This document shows, one piece after another, positions 1 through 8,371 of a stretch of DNA of 64,000 nt. The position numbers were made by a program, and so were the translations under genes. The notes beneath the pieces were generated by a model. The model had not been told where the DNA came from. It did no database searches and saw only the letters and a list, made by a program, of their open reading frames with translations. Source of the DNA: Salinicola avicenniae (GTDB taxonomy: Bacteria > Pseudomonadota > Gammaproteobacteria > Pseudomonadales > Halomonadaceae); contig NZ_JAKQZC010000006.1 in the NCBI RefSeq assembly GCF_023736115.1, positions 248,001-312,000 on the forward strand, written 5' to 3'. Within the stretch, counting starts at the first letter, position 1. Each line of letters opens with the position of its first letter.

Positions 1-378
1 CCGGATGTAATAGATGACCTCGACCTCATCGAAGGCATCGGCCAACAAACCATGGAGCTGGCGACCGATCGGCTGCATCAGGTGGTTGATCAGATTCTCG
101 GCCGAGATCACTAGGGTGACATCGCGTAGCGAGGGCGTTTTCCGCCATACCTGCAGGCGCTTTTCCAACTCGCCAAGATCCCCGGATGCCTTCAACCGGC
201 GGAAGAGATCGCGGGGCGTTTCCGCCCGCGCCTCGAACCCTGCCTCGCCCGGTAGTCTCAGATGATGGTCCGGCACGATAATGCCCTGATCGGCCAGTAC
301 CTGACGATTTCTGACGATCGCGCGCTGAATGCTGGTGGAGCCACACTTGGCGTGCCCCGGATGTAAAAAGAGCTTCAT
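1..378 (-). CDS. Sulfotransferase-like protein, 3' part beyond the window
   Basis: The minus strand reads open from an ATG at 378 to the window edge, giving 126 N-terminal residues and no stop, so the C-terminus lies outside. The start reads MKLFLHPGHAKCGSTSIQ. This resembles the 5'-phosphosulfate-binding loop of PAPS-dependent sulfotransferases, where a beta strand is followed by a HxGxxKxGSTSIQ-like loop. The visible part ends with VEVIYYIR, which resembles the second conserved strand of that fold. The family would transfer sulfate from PAPS to a glycan or other hydroxyl acceptor; the acceptor cannot be deduced. It could instead be a related P-loop glycan-modifying protein. Upstream lies a long gene-free stretch, so it is probably transcribed alone or is the first gene of an operon running left. 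Confidence 0.6.
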   Translation of the reverse strand, partial: MKLFLHPGHAKCGSTSIQRAIVRNRQVLADQGIIVPDHHLRLPGEAGFEARAETPRDLFRRLKASGDLGELEKRLQVWRKTPSLRDVTLVISAENLINHLMQPIGRQLHGLLADAFDEVEVIYYIR

Positions 379-1082
379 CTTGCCCCCATCGGCAGCCGGT
401 ATTGTCCCAAACCAAGATGTAGGGCAGCGCCGTTTCAAACACAACCCGATAGCCCGGGCCCGGTACCACAAACAGCCGTTTTCACGAAAAACCCCAGACG
501 TCCCTCGCCAACTACCCGAGCCTGACCATACGACAGGCAGAACTTGCTAGCCCCTGAGCCCCTTCGGGGGCCGCATGCGATCGCATCGTGCGATATCGAG
601 CCTGATCCCGATGCCGGCCACCTGCCCGTGGCCAGAGACTGACAAGTTCCATGCCAGCCATACGCAAAGGCTAAGTCGAATGAAGGCGATTAGGGTATGA
701 CGGTGATCGCCTATTTAGCCGCGCCATGCCCCCGCCCGTCGTTATACCGGGGTCAGAGGAGCGCTCCATCAGGCATGCCAAATCCGTGTTTTGTTAGCCG
801 TTTCTCGCTATACAAAGCGAAAAACCAGCGTTTTCGGCAACCGCAGGATTTCCCCGAAAGTGGAAAAAACAGTCGTTAAAATATGAACTAAAATTAGTCT
901 TACATTTTGTTTTGCGCGCGCTGAAAAGCCTGATAGCCTAGTGTCTATCGAAAGCTTTACCGTCGGTTTTCTACCATATATTGATTTTCACGCTGCAAAT
1001 TTTGCAGTTGTGGTACCCCATCAGCTGCGGACTTACAGCCGTCCGCCTCCGAGGTTCATGGTCGCGATCCCGCGATCTTTGG

Positions 1083-1133
1083 CCCGGTACGCACAGGAGA
1101 CCTCGTGTCGAATGCCGCGTACCGGGCGTTTTT
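1083..1133 (+). terminator. Hairpin with T-run, possible sRNA 3' end
   Basis: The arms CCCGGTACGC (1083-1092) and GCGTACCGGG (1117-1126) are perfectly complementary around a 24-nt loop and are followed by CGTTTTTTT. No gene ends upstream. A smaller hairpin with arms GCGGAC/GTCCGC lies just before it, near 1026-1047, so a short structured transcript is plausible. Confidence 0.5.
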
Positions 1134-1712
1134 TTACACTCGGCGCCATACTTTTAGGCTTGTGGGATATCAACGATTCGCCGGCTTGCCTCAAACAGAT
1201 TGAAAAAACTCATCCATTCAACCGCGCCGCATCAATTATTACTCATGAACCCATAAAAGATACAACGACTTATCCCTCTCGAAAGGCATGACTCCCTTGA
1301 TACCAAGCGCGGAAGACGGCAGACACACGATACCAAGTGTTAACTTTTCTCCGGGAGCATGCTAAATCTGTGCTTGTTGGCACCGCCCTGCTCATCGGCG
1401 GTAGCCGGCACCAACAGGAAACAAGTGCTGGTGATCCTGATCACACGACCGAGCCCTGTTTCCAGAGACACTCGATTTCTGATGAGATGAGTCCCGAGTG
1501 AGACTTGTTCAGACAGTGCGTCCTGGAGAGAACTGCGCGATGCGATAGCACGGCGGTGCCCCTTTCCCGCCAGCCAGAGTCGCGAACGATTGCGGACTCG
1601 TTGCCTCCCTCAGTGAGATGATGACACCGCGACACCATCGCTTTCAGCGACCATGAACCTCGAACGACAGACCACAACGCGACCGGCCGGCAGGCCGTGC
1701 TATCGTCCTCGA

Positions 1713-1748
1713 GCCCGCGCTACCGTCAACGGTACCGCGGGCCCTTTT
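1713..1748 (+). terminator. Hairpin with T-run, possible sRNA 3' end
   Basis: GCCCGCG (1713-1719) pairs with CGCGGGC (1736-1742), and TACCGT (1721-1726) pairs with ACGGTA (1729-1734) around a 2-nt loop. One internal mismatch separates the two stems, and a CCTTTTT tail follows. It is typical of an intrinsic terminator but has no upstream gene. Confidence 0.55.
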
Positions 1749-1921
1749 TATTTCCGCCTTTATCCCCGCCGCCGCGCCGCCGGTCGAGATCCGCAAGCAG
1801 GACGTCACAATCGTTCACCTTTACCGACTTACCTTACGACCGAAAGCCCGCCATGATAGCGGCATGACTCACGCCCCGGGCGTCGGGTCCTGATTCATGG
1901 TCTTTTCATGGCGAGTTGCCA

Positions 1922-1956
1922 GGCTCGATATCGAACACCGATATCGAGCCTTTTTT
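1922..1956 (+). terminator. Hairpin with T6 tail, possible sRNA 3' end
   Basis: GGCTCGATATCG (1922-1933) and CGATATCGAGCC (1939-1950) form a perfect 12-bp stem around a 5-nt loop, followed directly by TTTTTT. A small palindrome ACGCCC/GGGCGT sits about 40 nt upstream, repeating the hairpin-linker-terminator layout seen at 1026-1133. Confidence 0.6.
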
Positions 1957-2195
1957 ATGTGCGCAGACTTGACCGGTTTTTCCAACTTCGTCCCCAAGGG
2001 GACTCTCATGATCAGGGTTATGTTCATGCCCACGCGCCCTTACCGGGCAAAAGCTGACCCGGCTAACAATATTCGTCTACAGTAGGGTTTCCGCAGGCAA
2101 GATGCCGCACCACAAATGCTTCGCAACGATGACCAGCGGCCCCTGGTGTCACTCTCTTCCTTACCACGCCCGTTTTCCGAGCCCGATACTGCCCC

Positions 2196-3527
2196 ATGAC
2201 AGATGATGAAATTCCCGCCGACATCTCCTCGAGACATCGAGAGTCTCCAGCCGAGGCGCCGCGCGAATGCCAATCAGCCAGCCCGACAGCTGCGTCTCCC
2301 GCATCGCAAGCACCGCCGAAATCGGCAACTCGAGAACACGGTTGGCAGGTTCTCGCCATCCTGAGTCTGTTGATGGGATTCGCCTCGATCTCCACGGACC
2401 TCTATCTGCCAGCCATGCCGGCCATGCGTCACGATCTCGGCGCGGGCAGCGGCATGATCGAGCTGACGGTTTCCGGCTATCTCGTGGGCTTCAGCCTGGC
2501 CCAGTTGGCCTGGGGGCCAATCAGTGACCGCTTCGGTCGACGCGTGCCGATCGCGATCGGCCTGGGGCTATTCATCCTGGGATCGGCGGGCTGTGCACTG
2601 GCGGATAGCGCCTCGGCACTGATCGGCTGGCGTCTGGTACAGGCCGTGGGCGCCTGCGCCAGCGTCGCGCTCTCGCGCGCCATGGTTCGCGATCTCTACG
2701 CCGGCGCAAGGGCCGCACAGATGATGTCGACCCTGCTCACGGTAATGGCGATCGCGCCCCTGCTAGGTCCCATAGTCGGCGGACAGATCGAGGCGATCGC
2801 CAACTGGCGCGCGATCTTCTGGACGCTGGTCGCGGTCGGCATCGTCGCCCTGCTGGCGTTGGCAACGCTTCCCGAGACACTGCCGAGCGACCGCCGCAGT
2901 GAAGAGGCGCTGGGGCGCGCACTGAGACGCTATATCGAGCTCGTAGGCAATCGCCGGCTGCTTGCCTACATTGGCGTGGGCGGGTTCTACTATGCCGGCA
3001 TGTTCGCCTACGTGGCCGGCACGCCCTTCGCCTATATCGACTATTACGGCGTCCCTTCCCAGCTCTACGGGCTGCTCTTCGGGGCGGGCGTGCTGGGCAT
3101 CATGGCGACCAACATGCTCAATGTGCGTCTGGTTTCCCGATTCGGCGTCAATGGCCTGCTACTGGTCGGTACGGCTGCCACGGCACTCTGGGCGCTGATC
3201 ACGGCAGTCGACGCCCGCACGGATATTTTCGGCCTCTGGGGCATCGCCGTGCCGTTGTTCCTGTTTGCATCGATGTCCGGTCTGATCATTGCCAATGCCA
3301 TGACCGGCGCGCTGCAGGACTTCCCGCATCGCGCCGGCGCGGTATCGGCTCTCGTGGGGGCCACACAGTACGGCAGCGGCGTGATCGGCTCGGCGCTGGT
3401 CGGGCTGTGGTCAGACGGCACGCCCTGGTCGATGGGGCTGGTGGTAGGCATCAGCGGCGTGGGCTGTCTTGCCTGTGCCCTGGCCGTCCGGCGGCTTCAC
3501 CACCCCCGCCCCCAGCAAACGCCTTAG
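2196..3527 (+). CDS. Bcr/CflA-family multidrug efflux MFS transporter
   Basis: The 443-residue protein has about 12 hydrophobic segments. The first follows a polar N-terminal tail of roughly 45 residues, longer than usual for the family. Segment 1 contains the Bcr/CflA-typical STDLYLPAMP, and the loop between segments 2 and 3 has the MFS motif A (GPISDRFGRR). The family (DHA1) exports drugs such as bicyclomycin, chloramphenicol or sulfonamides, and sometimes cysteine, by proton antiport across the inner membrane. The actual substrate cannot be told from sequence. It stands alone on the plus strand and converges with the oxidoreductase gene downstream. The long polar tail leaves the start uncertain; the ATG at 2196 opens the longest frame. 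Confidence 0.88.
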   Translation: MTDDEIPADISSRHRESPAEAPRECQSASPTAASPASQAPPKSATREHGWQVLAILSLLMGFASISTDLYLPAMPAMRHDLGAGSGMIELTVSGYLVGFSLAQLAWGPISDRFGRRVPIAIGLGLFILGSAGCALADSASALIGWRLVQAVGACASVALSRAMVRDLYAGARAAQMMSTLLTVMAIAPLLGPIVGGQIEAIANWRAIFWTLVAVGIVALLALATLPETLPSDRRSEEALGRALRRYIELVGNRRLLAYIGVGGFYYAGMFAYVAGTPFAYIDYYGVPSQLYGLLFGAGVLGIMATNMLNVRLVSRFGVNGLLLVGTAATALWALITAVDARTDIFGLWGIAVPLFLFASMSGLIIANAMTGALQDFPHRAGAVSALVGATQYGSGVIGSALVGLWSDGTPWSMGLVVGISGVGCLACALAVRRLHHPRPQQTP

Positions 3528-3542
3528 CCCTGCAACAGGGCT
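3526..3542. terminator. Short bidirectional hairpin between convergent genes
   Basis: AGCCCTG (3526-3532) and CAGGGCT (3536-3542) form a 7-bp stem around a 3-nt loop, overlapping the stop codon of the efflux gene. The T-tail is weak, so efficiency is uncertain. Confidence 0.4.
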
Positions 3543-3574
3543 TATCGTCTCCACCGAACTCTCAGCGAGCGCGA

Positions 3575-4582
3575 TCAACGGTCGAAGCGGATAACGACCT
3601 TGCCGACGTGATGGCTCGCTCGCAGGTAACGATAGGCTTCCTGGGCCTGATCCCAGCCGAAGACGCGATCGATGATCGGTCCGATGGCATTACGTTCGAT
3701 GGCGCGATTCATCGCCTCGAACATCTCGCCCGAACCCACCACTGTGCCCCGAACCACGGCGCCGCTGGCCAGAATCGTCAGCGGATCGATCTCGCCCTGC
3801 CCCAGCACGCCGATCATGTTCACCAAGCCACCACGACGCACCGCGGCCAGCGATTGCGGCAGTGTCTGCGGCCCACCGGTCTCGACCACAAAGTCGACCC
3901 CGCGCCCGCCGGTGAGCCGGCGTGCCTCCTCGCCCCAGTTCGGCGTGGTGCGATAGTTGATCCCCTCATCCGCGCCAAGCGCCCTTACGCGCGCCAGCTT
4001 GTCATCGCTCGAGGACGTGATGATCACCCGTGCCCCCGCGGCCGCGGCAAACTGGACAGCGAAGGTCGAGACACCGCCGGTACCGAGGGCGAGCACGGTA
4101 TCGCCGGATGCCACGGTCTTCAGGCCATGGAGCGCATTCCACGCCGTCAATGCCGCACAGGGCAAGGTGGCAGCTGCCTCGAACGACAGGGAATCGGGAA
4201 TGGCGACCAGGCCGGACTCCTCGAACAGACGTTCCTCGCAAAGCACGCCATCGACCGGCCCGCCGAGGGCGGTCTGCATATCGGCATCGACGACCTCGCC
4301 ACGCGTCCAGCCCTGCATGAAGAGTCCGGCGACGCGATCACCGACCGCGAAACGCGTGCAGTCGGGGCCAACATCGACGACTTCCCCGGCGCCGTCGGAG
4401 AGCGGCACGCGGCTGCCCCCTTGGCCGTAACGGCCATCGGCGACCAGAAAATCCCGATAGTTCAATGAAGCCGCATGCAGACGCACCCGCACCTGGCGAC
4501 GTGCCGGCAGCGGGCATTCTTCGTGGCGCTGCGTCAAGCTCTCGATGCCCGCACCGGGCTCGATGACGTAAGTCTTGCTCAT
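3575..4582 (-). CDS. Zinc-independent-type MDR oxidoreductase (quinone reductase/alcohol dehydrogenase family)
   Basis: This 335-residue member of the medium-chain dehydrogenase/reductase superfamily has an N-terminal GroES-like domain (HAASLNYRD near residue 48). A Rossmann domain follows with LGTGGVSTFAVQFA around residues 160-175, and SSSDDKL suggests cofactor selection shortly after. The cysteine/histidine set of zinc alcohol dehydrogenases is not evident, so it probably reduces quinones, enones or aldehydes with NAD(P)H. The start at 4582 (MSKTYVIEP) is chosen because GGAG lies 9 nt before it; an extension to 4714 has no ribosome site and adds 44 atypical residues. Monocistronic. The substrate is unknown. 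Confidence 0.82.
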   Translation of the reverse strand: MSKTYVIEPGAGIESLTQRHEECPLPARRQVRVRLHAASLNYRDFLVADGRYGQGGSRVPLSDGAGEVVDVGPDCTRFAVGDRVAGLFMQGWTRGEVVDADMQTALGGPVDGVLCEERLFEESGLVAIPDSLSFEAAATLPCAALTAWNALHGLKTVASGDTVLALGTGGVSTFAVQFAAAAGARVIITSSSDDKLARVRALGADEGINYRTTPNWGEEARRLTGGRGVDFVVETGGPQTLPQSLAAVRRGGLVNMIGVLGQGEIDPLTILASGAVVRGTVVGSGEMFEAMNRAIERNAIGPIIDRVFGWDQAQEAYRYLRASHHVGKVVIRFDR

Positions 4583-4765
4583 ATAAAGCTTCTCCGTGAC
4601 GTTACCGCATAACAGCGGATCGCATGCCGAAGCCGCCGGCAGAAAATCTCCGCAACGGGGGCATGCCATGACGCCTGGAAAGATAGCAGGCTTACAAATC
4701 CCCGTCTTGGTCATAGGTACTGCCAGCGGGCGAGATACTCCTCCTCTATGACGACAGATACGACA

Positions 4766-4785
4766 ACGCCGCCCGAAGGCGGCGT
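4766..4785. terminator. Hairpin downstream of the XdhC-like gene
   Basis: ACGCCGCC (4766-4773) and GGCGGCGT (4778-4785) form an 8-bp stem with a CGAA tetraloop. It lies just beyond the end of the minus-strand XdhC-like gene. No strong T-run follows on either strand. Confidence 0.4.
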
Positions 4786-4820
4786 GAGGGAAAGCCAGCA
4801 GCGCTGTCGGAGGATGTCGC

Positions 4821-5789
4821 TCAACCGGTCCGAGATTCCAGGAGGTTGGCTTCGCTCATGATCTCGGCAACCACCGCCATCGCGACCTCCGCTGGCGTGC
4901 GGCTACCCGTGATACGCCCGGCCGGCATGTGGATACGATCGATTTCGGCGTCACTCAAGTCGCCAGCCTGCCGCCAGCGGGCGACACGCTCGCTGGCGGC
5001 CCGCCGCGAACCCAGAACACCGATGTAGAACGCCGGCGTACGGCTTGCCGCCACCAGCACCGCATCATCCACGGCGGCATCGTGGCTGACCGCGATAACC
5101 GCTGTCGTGGCGTGGCAGCAGCGTTCGGCAATCACCTCTGCGGGCGCCGAACTGATCACCTCGACGCCCTCGAGCGCAAAGGTCTCGCAGACCTCTTCCC
5201 TCGCGTCGCACACCCAGACCTCGTAACCGAGCGCCTGCGCAAAGCGCGCCGCGGGTGCCGTAAACGGCGTGATACCGGCGATCAGCAAGCGTACCGAAGG
5301 CCCGAGACGCACGCTGACCACGTGAGCCCGCAACTCCACGCTGGCACCGCCATCGGCGTGATCCGGTACCATCAGCGACTCGCCGCTATCGATGTGGATC
5401 TCACGAATCAGTGCGCGCTCTCCCATCAGTACCGCGTGCATCGCCGCCAGCTGCGTCATCAGATCCGGGGTCGGATCGCGACGCTCGATCAGCACCGTCA
5501 CCCTGTCGCTGCACGGCGAAGCCTCGCCTGACGTCACGTCGGGCATCAGGGTCACCAGGCGCGCGGTGTCTCCCTCATGCGCTCGCTCGTGCGGGTGGGC
5601 GAGCCGCGCTTCCGCCCAGCCTTCGGAAATGGCACCGACGCCATTGCCCTGCGCGTCCACGACCCGCATCGCACCCGGCGGACGTGTCATGGGGCCAGCG
5701 GCATTGACGACGGTCATCAACCAGATCGGGCGTTCCTGCTCGAGCCAACGCACCGCCTGGGATACAACCTGCAGATTCAGCTCTCTCAT
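4821..5789 (-). CDS. XdhC/CoxI-family protein with degenerate N-terminal motifs
   Basis: The 322-residue protein has the two-domain XdhC/CoxI layout. The N-terminal segment contains the family's RPPGAM. The C-terminal Rossmann-like domain has YIGVLGSRRA (about residue 255) and HMPAG.ITGSRTPAEVA near the end. XdhC proteins bind molybdenum cofactor, help sulfurate it and insert it into xanthine dehydrogenase-like enzymes. The usual GSISGGCVE stretch is replaced here by GAISEGWAE, and the conserved LPCGG-like motif by SPCSDR, so the canonical cofactor-handling cysteines are altered. No xanthine dehydrogenase or CoxL gene lies nearby. It may be a paralogue with a different role; the family call itself is firm from the C-terminal domain. 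Confidence 0.75.
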   Translation of the reverse strand: MRELNLQVVSQAVRWLEQERPIWLMTVVNAAGPMTRPPGAMRVVDAQGNGVGAISEGWAEARLAHPHERAHEGDTARLVTLMPDVTSGEASPCSDRVTVLIERRDPTPDLMTQLAAMHAVLMGERALIREIHIDSGESLMVPDHADGGASVELRAHVVSVRLGPSVRLLIAGITPFTAPAARFAQALGYEVWVCDAREEVCETFALEGVEVISSAPAEVIAERCCHATTAVIAVSHDAAVDDAVLVAASRTPAFYIGVLGSRRAASERVARWRQAGDLSDAEIDRIHMPAGRITGSRTPAEVAMAVVAEIMSEANLLESRTG

Positions 5790-6108
5790 AGACTCTTCTT
5801 GTGGCTCATGACGAAAACCTGCGGCAACGGCTCCCGTTCAGCGCTGCCCGTCATGAGACAGTTTCCGGAGCCTGCTACTCTAACGCTGCAAAGGCAGCAT
5901 GATTAGCGACTTTTATGAGATAGACCTATGTATCAACTTCATGAGTTCTGCTGTCCGCCTGGTTTCTGCCGCTTGCCATCCCAATCTTGCCACCCCAATG
6001 GCACATTGATTTACACCACATCGATTTACCGTCCTGCCATCTTGCCCCGTGCCATCAGGCCCCTCTGCTATATTGGAGGCTATTTGTCTCGGCAGAAGGA
6101 ACGCGGCC
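5790..6108. other. Divergent intergenic region
   Basis: This 319-nt gap separates the leftward XdhC-like gene from the rightward Crp/Fnr gene and must contain both promoters. I see no convincing FNR or CRP half-site pair and no protein gene with a ribosome site. Confidence 0.35.
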
Positions 6109-6819
6109 ATGTCGAACCATCACAGCTGTCTCGTCAAACACTTCCAGTCTCATGCACGGCTCGACGAACAGGACATCGACCTTTTGTCGCGACTGGAACG
6201 CTCACCGGAAAGCTTCGGGCCAGAGCAGGATTTGTGGCGTGCCGGCGACAAGCCGGCGGACGAGCTTGCCGTCATGAGCCAGGGCTGGGCCTATAGCTAC
6301 GTGGATCACCCTGATGGCAAACGAACGATCAACGACGTCTATCTGCCGGGCGATATCATCGGCCTGCATGAATATGCGTTGGACAGTCACCAGACTTCGG
6401 TCAAGGCACTGGAGAAAAGCACCATCTGCCGCTTTCCCCACAAGCACCTGGAGACCATTTTCGAGGCCTCCCCAAAGTTGACCAAGATGTTCTTCCGGGT
6501 CGCCTGCCTGCAGCAAAGTATCCTGATCAACCGGACCCTCAACACCTACCACCAGGCCGCCGACCATCGCATCGCCCATTTCGTGTGCGAGATTCATGCC
6601 CGGCTTTCACGGACCAATGCCGATCTTTCCAACACGTTTCGCCTACCGCTGACGCAAGAGCATCTGGGCAACATCCTCGGACTGACCTCCGTGCACGTGA
6701 GCCGAACCATCGGCCAGCTAGCGGAAGAGAGCATGCTGTTTCGCCAGCGCAACCGCATTACTGTTCCCGACCTCGAAGCGCTCAGGCACTTTACCCGTTT
6801 CAATCGTACGCACTACTGA
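6109..6819 (+). CDS. Crp/Fnr-family transcriptional regulator
   Basis: The 236-residue protein has a cyclic-nucleotide-like sensory beta-barrel in the first half, with VYLPGDIIGLHE near residues 80-90. A dimerisation helix follows, then a winged-helix domain near the C-terminus (LTQEHLGNILGLTSVHVSRT). There is no N-terminal cysteine cluster of the FNR type, so an iron-sulfur oxygen sensor is unlikely. It resembles the large group of Crp-like proteins in Halomonadaceae and rhizobia that respond to stress or redox cues. The start at 6109 follows AGAAGGA at a good distance; the open frame extends 60 nt upstream without support. Targets are unknown. A strong bidirectional terminator follows. Confidence 0.85.
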   Translation: MSNHHSCLVKHFQSHARLDEQDIDLLSRLERSPESFGPEQDLWRAGDKPADELAVMSQGWAYSYVDHPDGKRTINDVYLPGDIIGLHEYALDSHQTSVKALEKSTICRFPHKHLETIFEASPKLTKMFFRVACLQQSILINRTLNTYHQAADHRIAHFVCEIHARLSRTNADLSNTFRLPLTQEHLGNILGLTSVHVSRTIGQLAEESMLFRQRNRITVPDLEALRHFTRFNRTHY

Positions 6820-6920
6820 CAAGACAAATCGCCAGGCCAACGCGCGGCCGAGACGATACATCGCGGCGCCCCGACACCGAACGCGATGGACTCGACGATC
6901 GATCGAGGGCCAAAAGACAA

Positions 6921-6956
6921 ACGCCCGCTCGGCGAGAGGACTCGCCGAGCGGGCGT
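6921..6956. terminator. Perfect 16-bp bidirectional terminator hairpin
   Basis: ACGCCCGCTCGGCGAG (6921-6936) is followed by a 4-nt loop and its exact complement (6941-6956). It lies between the convergent Crp/Fnr and aldo/keto reductase genes. On the minus strand a TTGTCTTTT stretch follows, giving a better intrinsic terminator for the reductase. Confidence 0.75.
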
Positions 6957-6998
6957 CGGGGACAGCGGCGACAGCAGGTCGCCGCCTAGGTCATCCGG

Positions 6999-7853
6999 TT
7001 ACTGATAGACCGGGAACACGCTGGCGTCGCCATAATCCTTGATGGTTTCCATGCCCTCGAGCACGGCCATGTCCTCATCCGAAATCTCGAAGTTGACGCC
7101 GGCATTATTCTGCATGTGGGCCGGGTTGGCGGTCTTCGGCAGCGGAAGCAGCCCCAGCTGAAGGTCATAGCGAATGCACAGCTGCGGCACCGAGACACCA
7201 TACTTATCAGCCATCTTGGTGATCTCTTCATTCTTGAAAAGCTCGCCATGGCCCACCGGTGAATAGGCCTCGACCAGCATGCCCTTGGCCTGGGAGTACT
7301 CGATCAGTGCCTTGGGCGTGTTGCTGACGTGAACCAGAATCTGGTTGACCATCGGCGCAACCTTGCAGGATTCGAGGATGTTGTCGATATCCGCCTCGGT
7401 GAAGTTGGAAAGCCCGATTGCCCGCAGCTTGCCCGCCTCGTACGCTTCCTCGAGCGCGCGCCAGGCTTCCTGATTGCCGAGGAAGAAACGGTCGCTCTGA
7501 CCGAACTCACCCCACGGCTGCGGACTATGGATAATCATCATATCGATGTAATCCAGCCCCATACGCTCCAGCGAGCCATTGATCGCTTCCACCGCGCCCT
7601 CATACGACTTGTACTGCGCCGCCAGCTTAGTGGTCACGAACAGCTCCTCACGCTTGACGCCAGAAGCCTTCATCGCCGCCGCCACTTCGGCCTCATTGCC
7701 GTAATCCTGCGCGGTATCGATATGGCGGTAGCCAAGCTTGATCGCCTCTTTCACCGCCTGCTCGGCATCAGGCCCTTCGATCAGCCAGGTACCGAGACCG
7801 AGCTTCGGGATTTCGACGCCATTGGCGAGGGTAAAGGTCTCTTGCAGGATCAT
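6999..7853 (-). CDS. Aldo/keto reductase
   Basis: The 284-residue protein is a complete (beta/alpha)8 aldo/keto reductase. The catalytic tetrad is intact: Asp46 and Tyr51 in HIDTAQDYGNE, Lys76 in VTTKLA, and His109 in MIIHSPQPWG. The NADPH-binding LPLPKTANPAH near residue 240 is also typical. It resembles the 2,5-diketo-gluconate reductase (DkgA) branch, which reduces small aldehydes and ketones such as methylglyoxal with NADPH in the cytoplasm. The physiological substrate is not deducible. It is monocistronic and ends at the shared terminator. The start ATG is preceded by AAGGAGAG at suitable spacing. Confidence 0.9.
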   Translation of the reverse strand: MILQETFTLANGVEIPKLGLGTWLIEGPDAEQAVKEAIKLGYRHIDTAQDYGNEAEVAAAMKASGVKREELFVTTKLAAQYKSYEGAVEAINGSLERMGLDYIDMMIIHSPQPWGEFGQSDRFFLGNQEAWRALEEAYEAGKLRAIGLSNFTEADIDNILESCKVAPMVNQILVHVSNTPKALIEYSQAKGMLVEAYSPVGHGELFKNEEITKMADKYGVSVPQLCIRYDLQLGLLPLPKTANPAHMQNNAGVNFEISDEDMAVLEGMETIKDYGDASVFPVYQ

Positions 7854-8105
7854 GATCGTCTCTCCTTGCTTGACTAGCGATGTCTACCTCGGAGTTCATG
7901 ACGGCCCCAAAGTTCCGCCAAACCGTGCCCCGAAGGACCTCGCTACGAACTCATTCCAAAATGATAGACAACGGGATGCGACGCCGCCGAAGCGACAAAA
8001 CGTCACCCCAAGAGAGAGAGAGGCAACGGGAGACGCCGCTCACGGCTTAGCTCGCATCGGAACTGTGTCGAAAAGCCGGCGCGATCAGATGGTCATGCGA
8101 TGCTG

Positions 8106-8150
8106 TGGTGGGCCCAGTAGGACTTGAACCTACGACCAAGGGATTATGAG
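8106..8150. repeat. Attachment-site copy 1 (attL of element A)
   Basis: These 45 bp are identical to the 3' half of the tRNA-Ile2 gene, including CCA, the T arm and the anticodon CAT on the minus strand. The tRNA 5' half is missing, so this is not a tRNA gene but the far-end target duplication left by site-specific integration. Identical copies occur at 26964-27008 and 39825-39869. Confidence 0.95.
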
Positions 8151-8210
8151 TTCGCTTTTAAAGCAATAAGCTACTGATACTCAAGGAAAAGCGACGGTAA
8201 TCGAGCGAAA

Positions 8211-8217
8211 GGTACAG
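8211..8217 (-). repeat. Candidate integrase arm-type site, left end of element A
   Basis: GGTACAG is the reverse complement of CTGTACC, which occurs twice in direct orientation near the other end of element A (26897 and 26908). Short repeats flanking the core at both ends are expected for arm-type binding sites of tyrosine integrases. This is inference from position and repetition only. Confidence 0.3.
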
Positions 8218-8342
8218 TTCTTTGGAATCAGTAACTTAGCGAAGTTTGAGGATAACACACGAAGCTGGTGTGTGTACTGCTAGTGTACCTGTTCAGGGTG
8301 GATGCGGGTGGATGCATGGCGTACTTTCTGTGCTATCCTGTG

Positions 8343-8355
8343 GTTACTGTGTAAC
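8343..8355. promoter_or_regulatory. Palindrome upstream of the antitoxin, probable autoregulatory operator
   Basis: GTTAC-TGT-GTAAC lies 17 nt before the antitoxin start, overlapping the region just after a TATCCT -10-like hexamer (8334-8339). Ribbon-helix-helix antitoxins normally repress their own promoter through such small palindromes. Confidence 0.5.
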
Positions 8356-8371
8356 ACATGAGGATGGTGTC

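Larger units (their letters stand above)
379..2195. other. Gene-free 1.8 kb interval with three terminator-like hairpins
   Basis: No convincing protein gene was found here on either strand. Short open frames lack ribosome sites and show no family resemblance. What it does hold is three strong hairpins followed by T-runs (ending near 1133, 1747 and 1956), all oriented for plus-strand transcripts, without a gene before them. There is also a 16-bp inverted repeat (1050-1065 and 1647-1662) and a degenerate direct repeat at 773-798 and 1357-1381. This layout fits a cluster of small RNA genes, or the decayed remains of an earlier insertion. Confidence 0.5.

Noticed and set aside
26-469. Minus-strand open frame of 147 codons at the left edge
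   Set aside because: It is out of frame with the sulfotransferase-like reading that starts at 378 and shows a conserved binding loop; its own sequence is low-complexity with no ribosome site.
3407-4468. 353-codon plus-strand open frame over the oxidoreductase
   Set aside because: It is antisense to a clear MDR oxidoreductase, and its translation is Arg/His/Gly-rich without domains: a high-GC shadow.
6001-6030. FNR/CRP-type operator upstream of the Crp/Fnr gene
   Set aside because: TTGAT and ATCGAT occur, but spacing and symmetry do not fit a TTGAT-N4-ATCAA site.
8106-8182. tRNA gene at attachment copies 1 and 2
   Set aside because: Only the 3' half of the tRNA is present at 8106 and 26964; the 5' half, D arm and half of the acceptor stem are missing.
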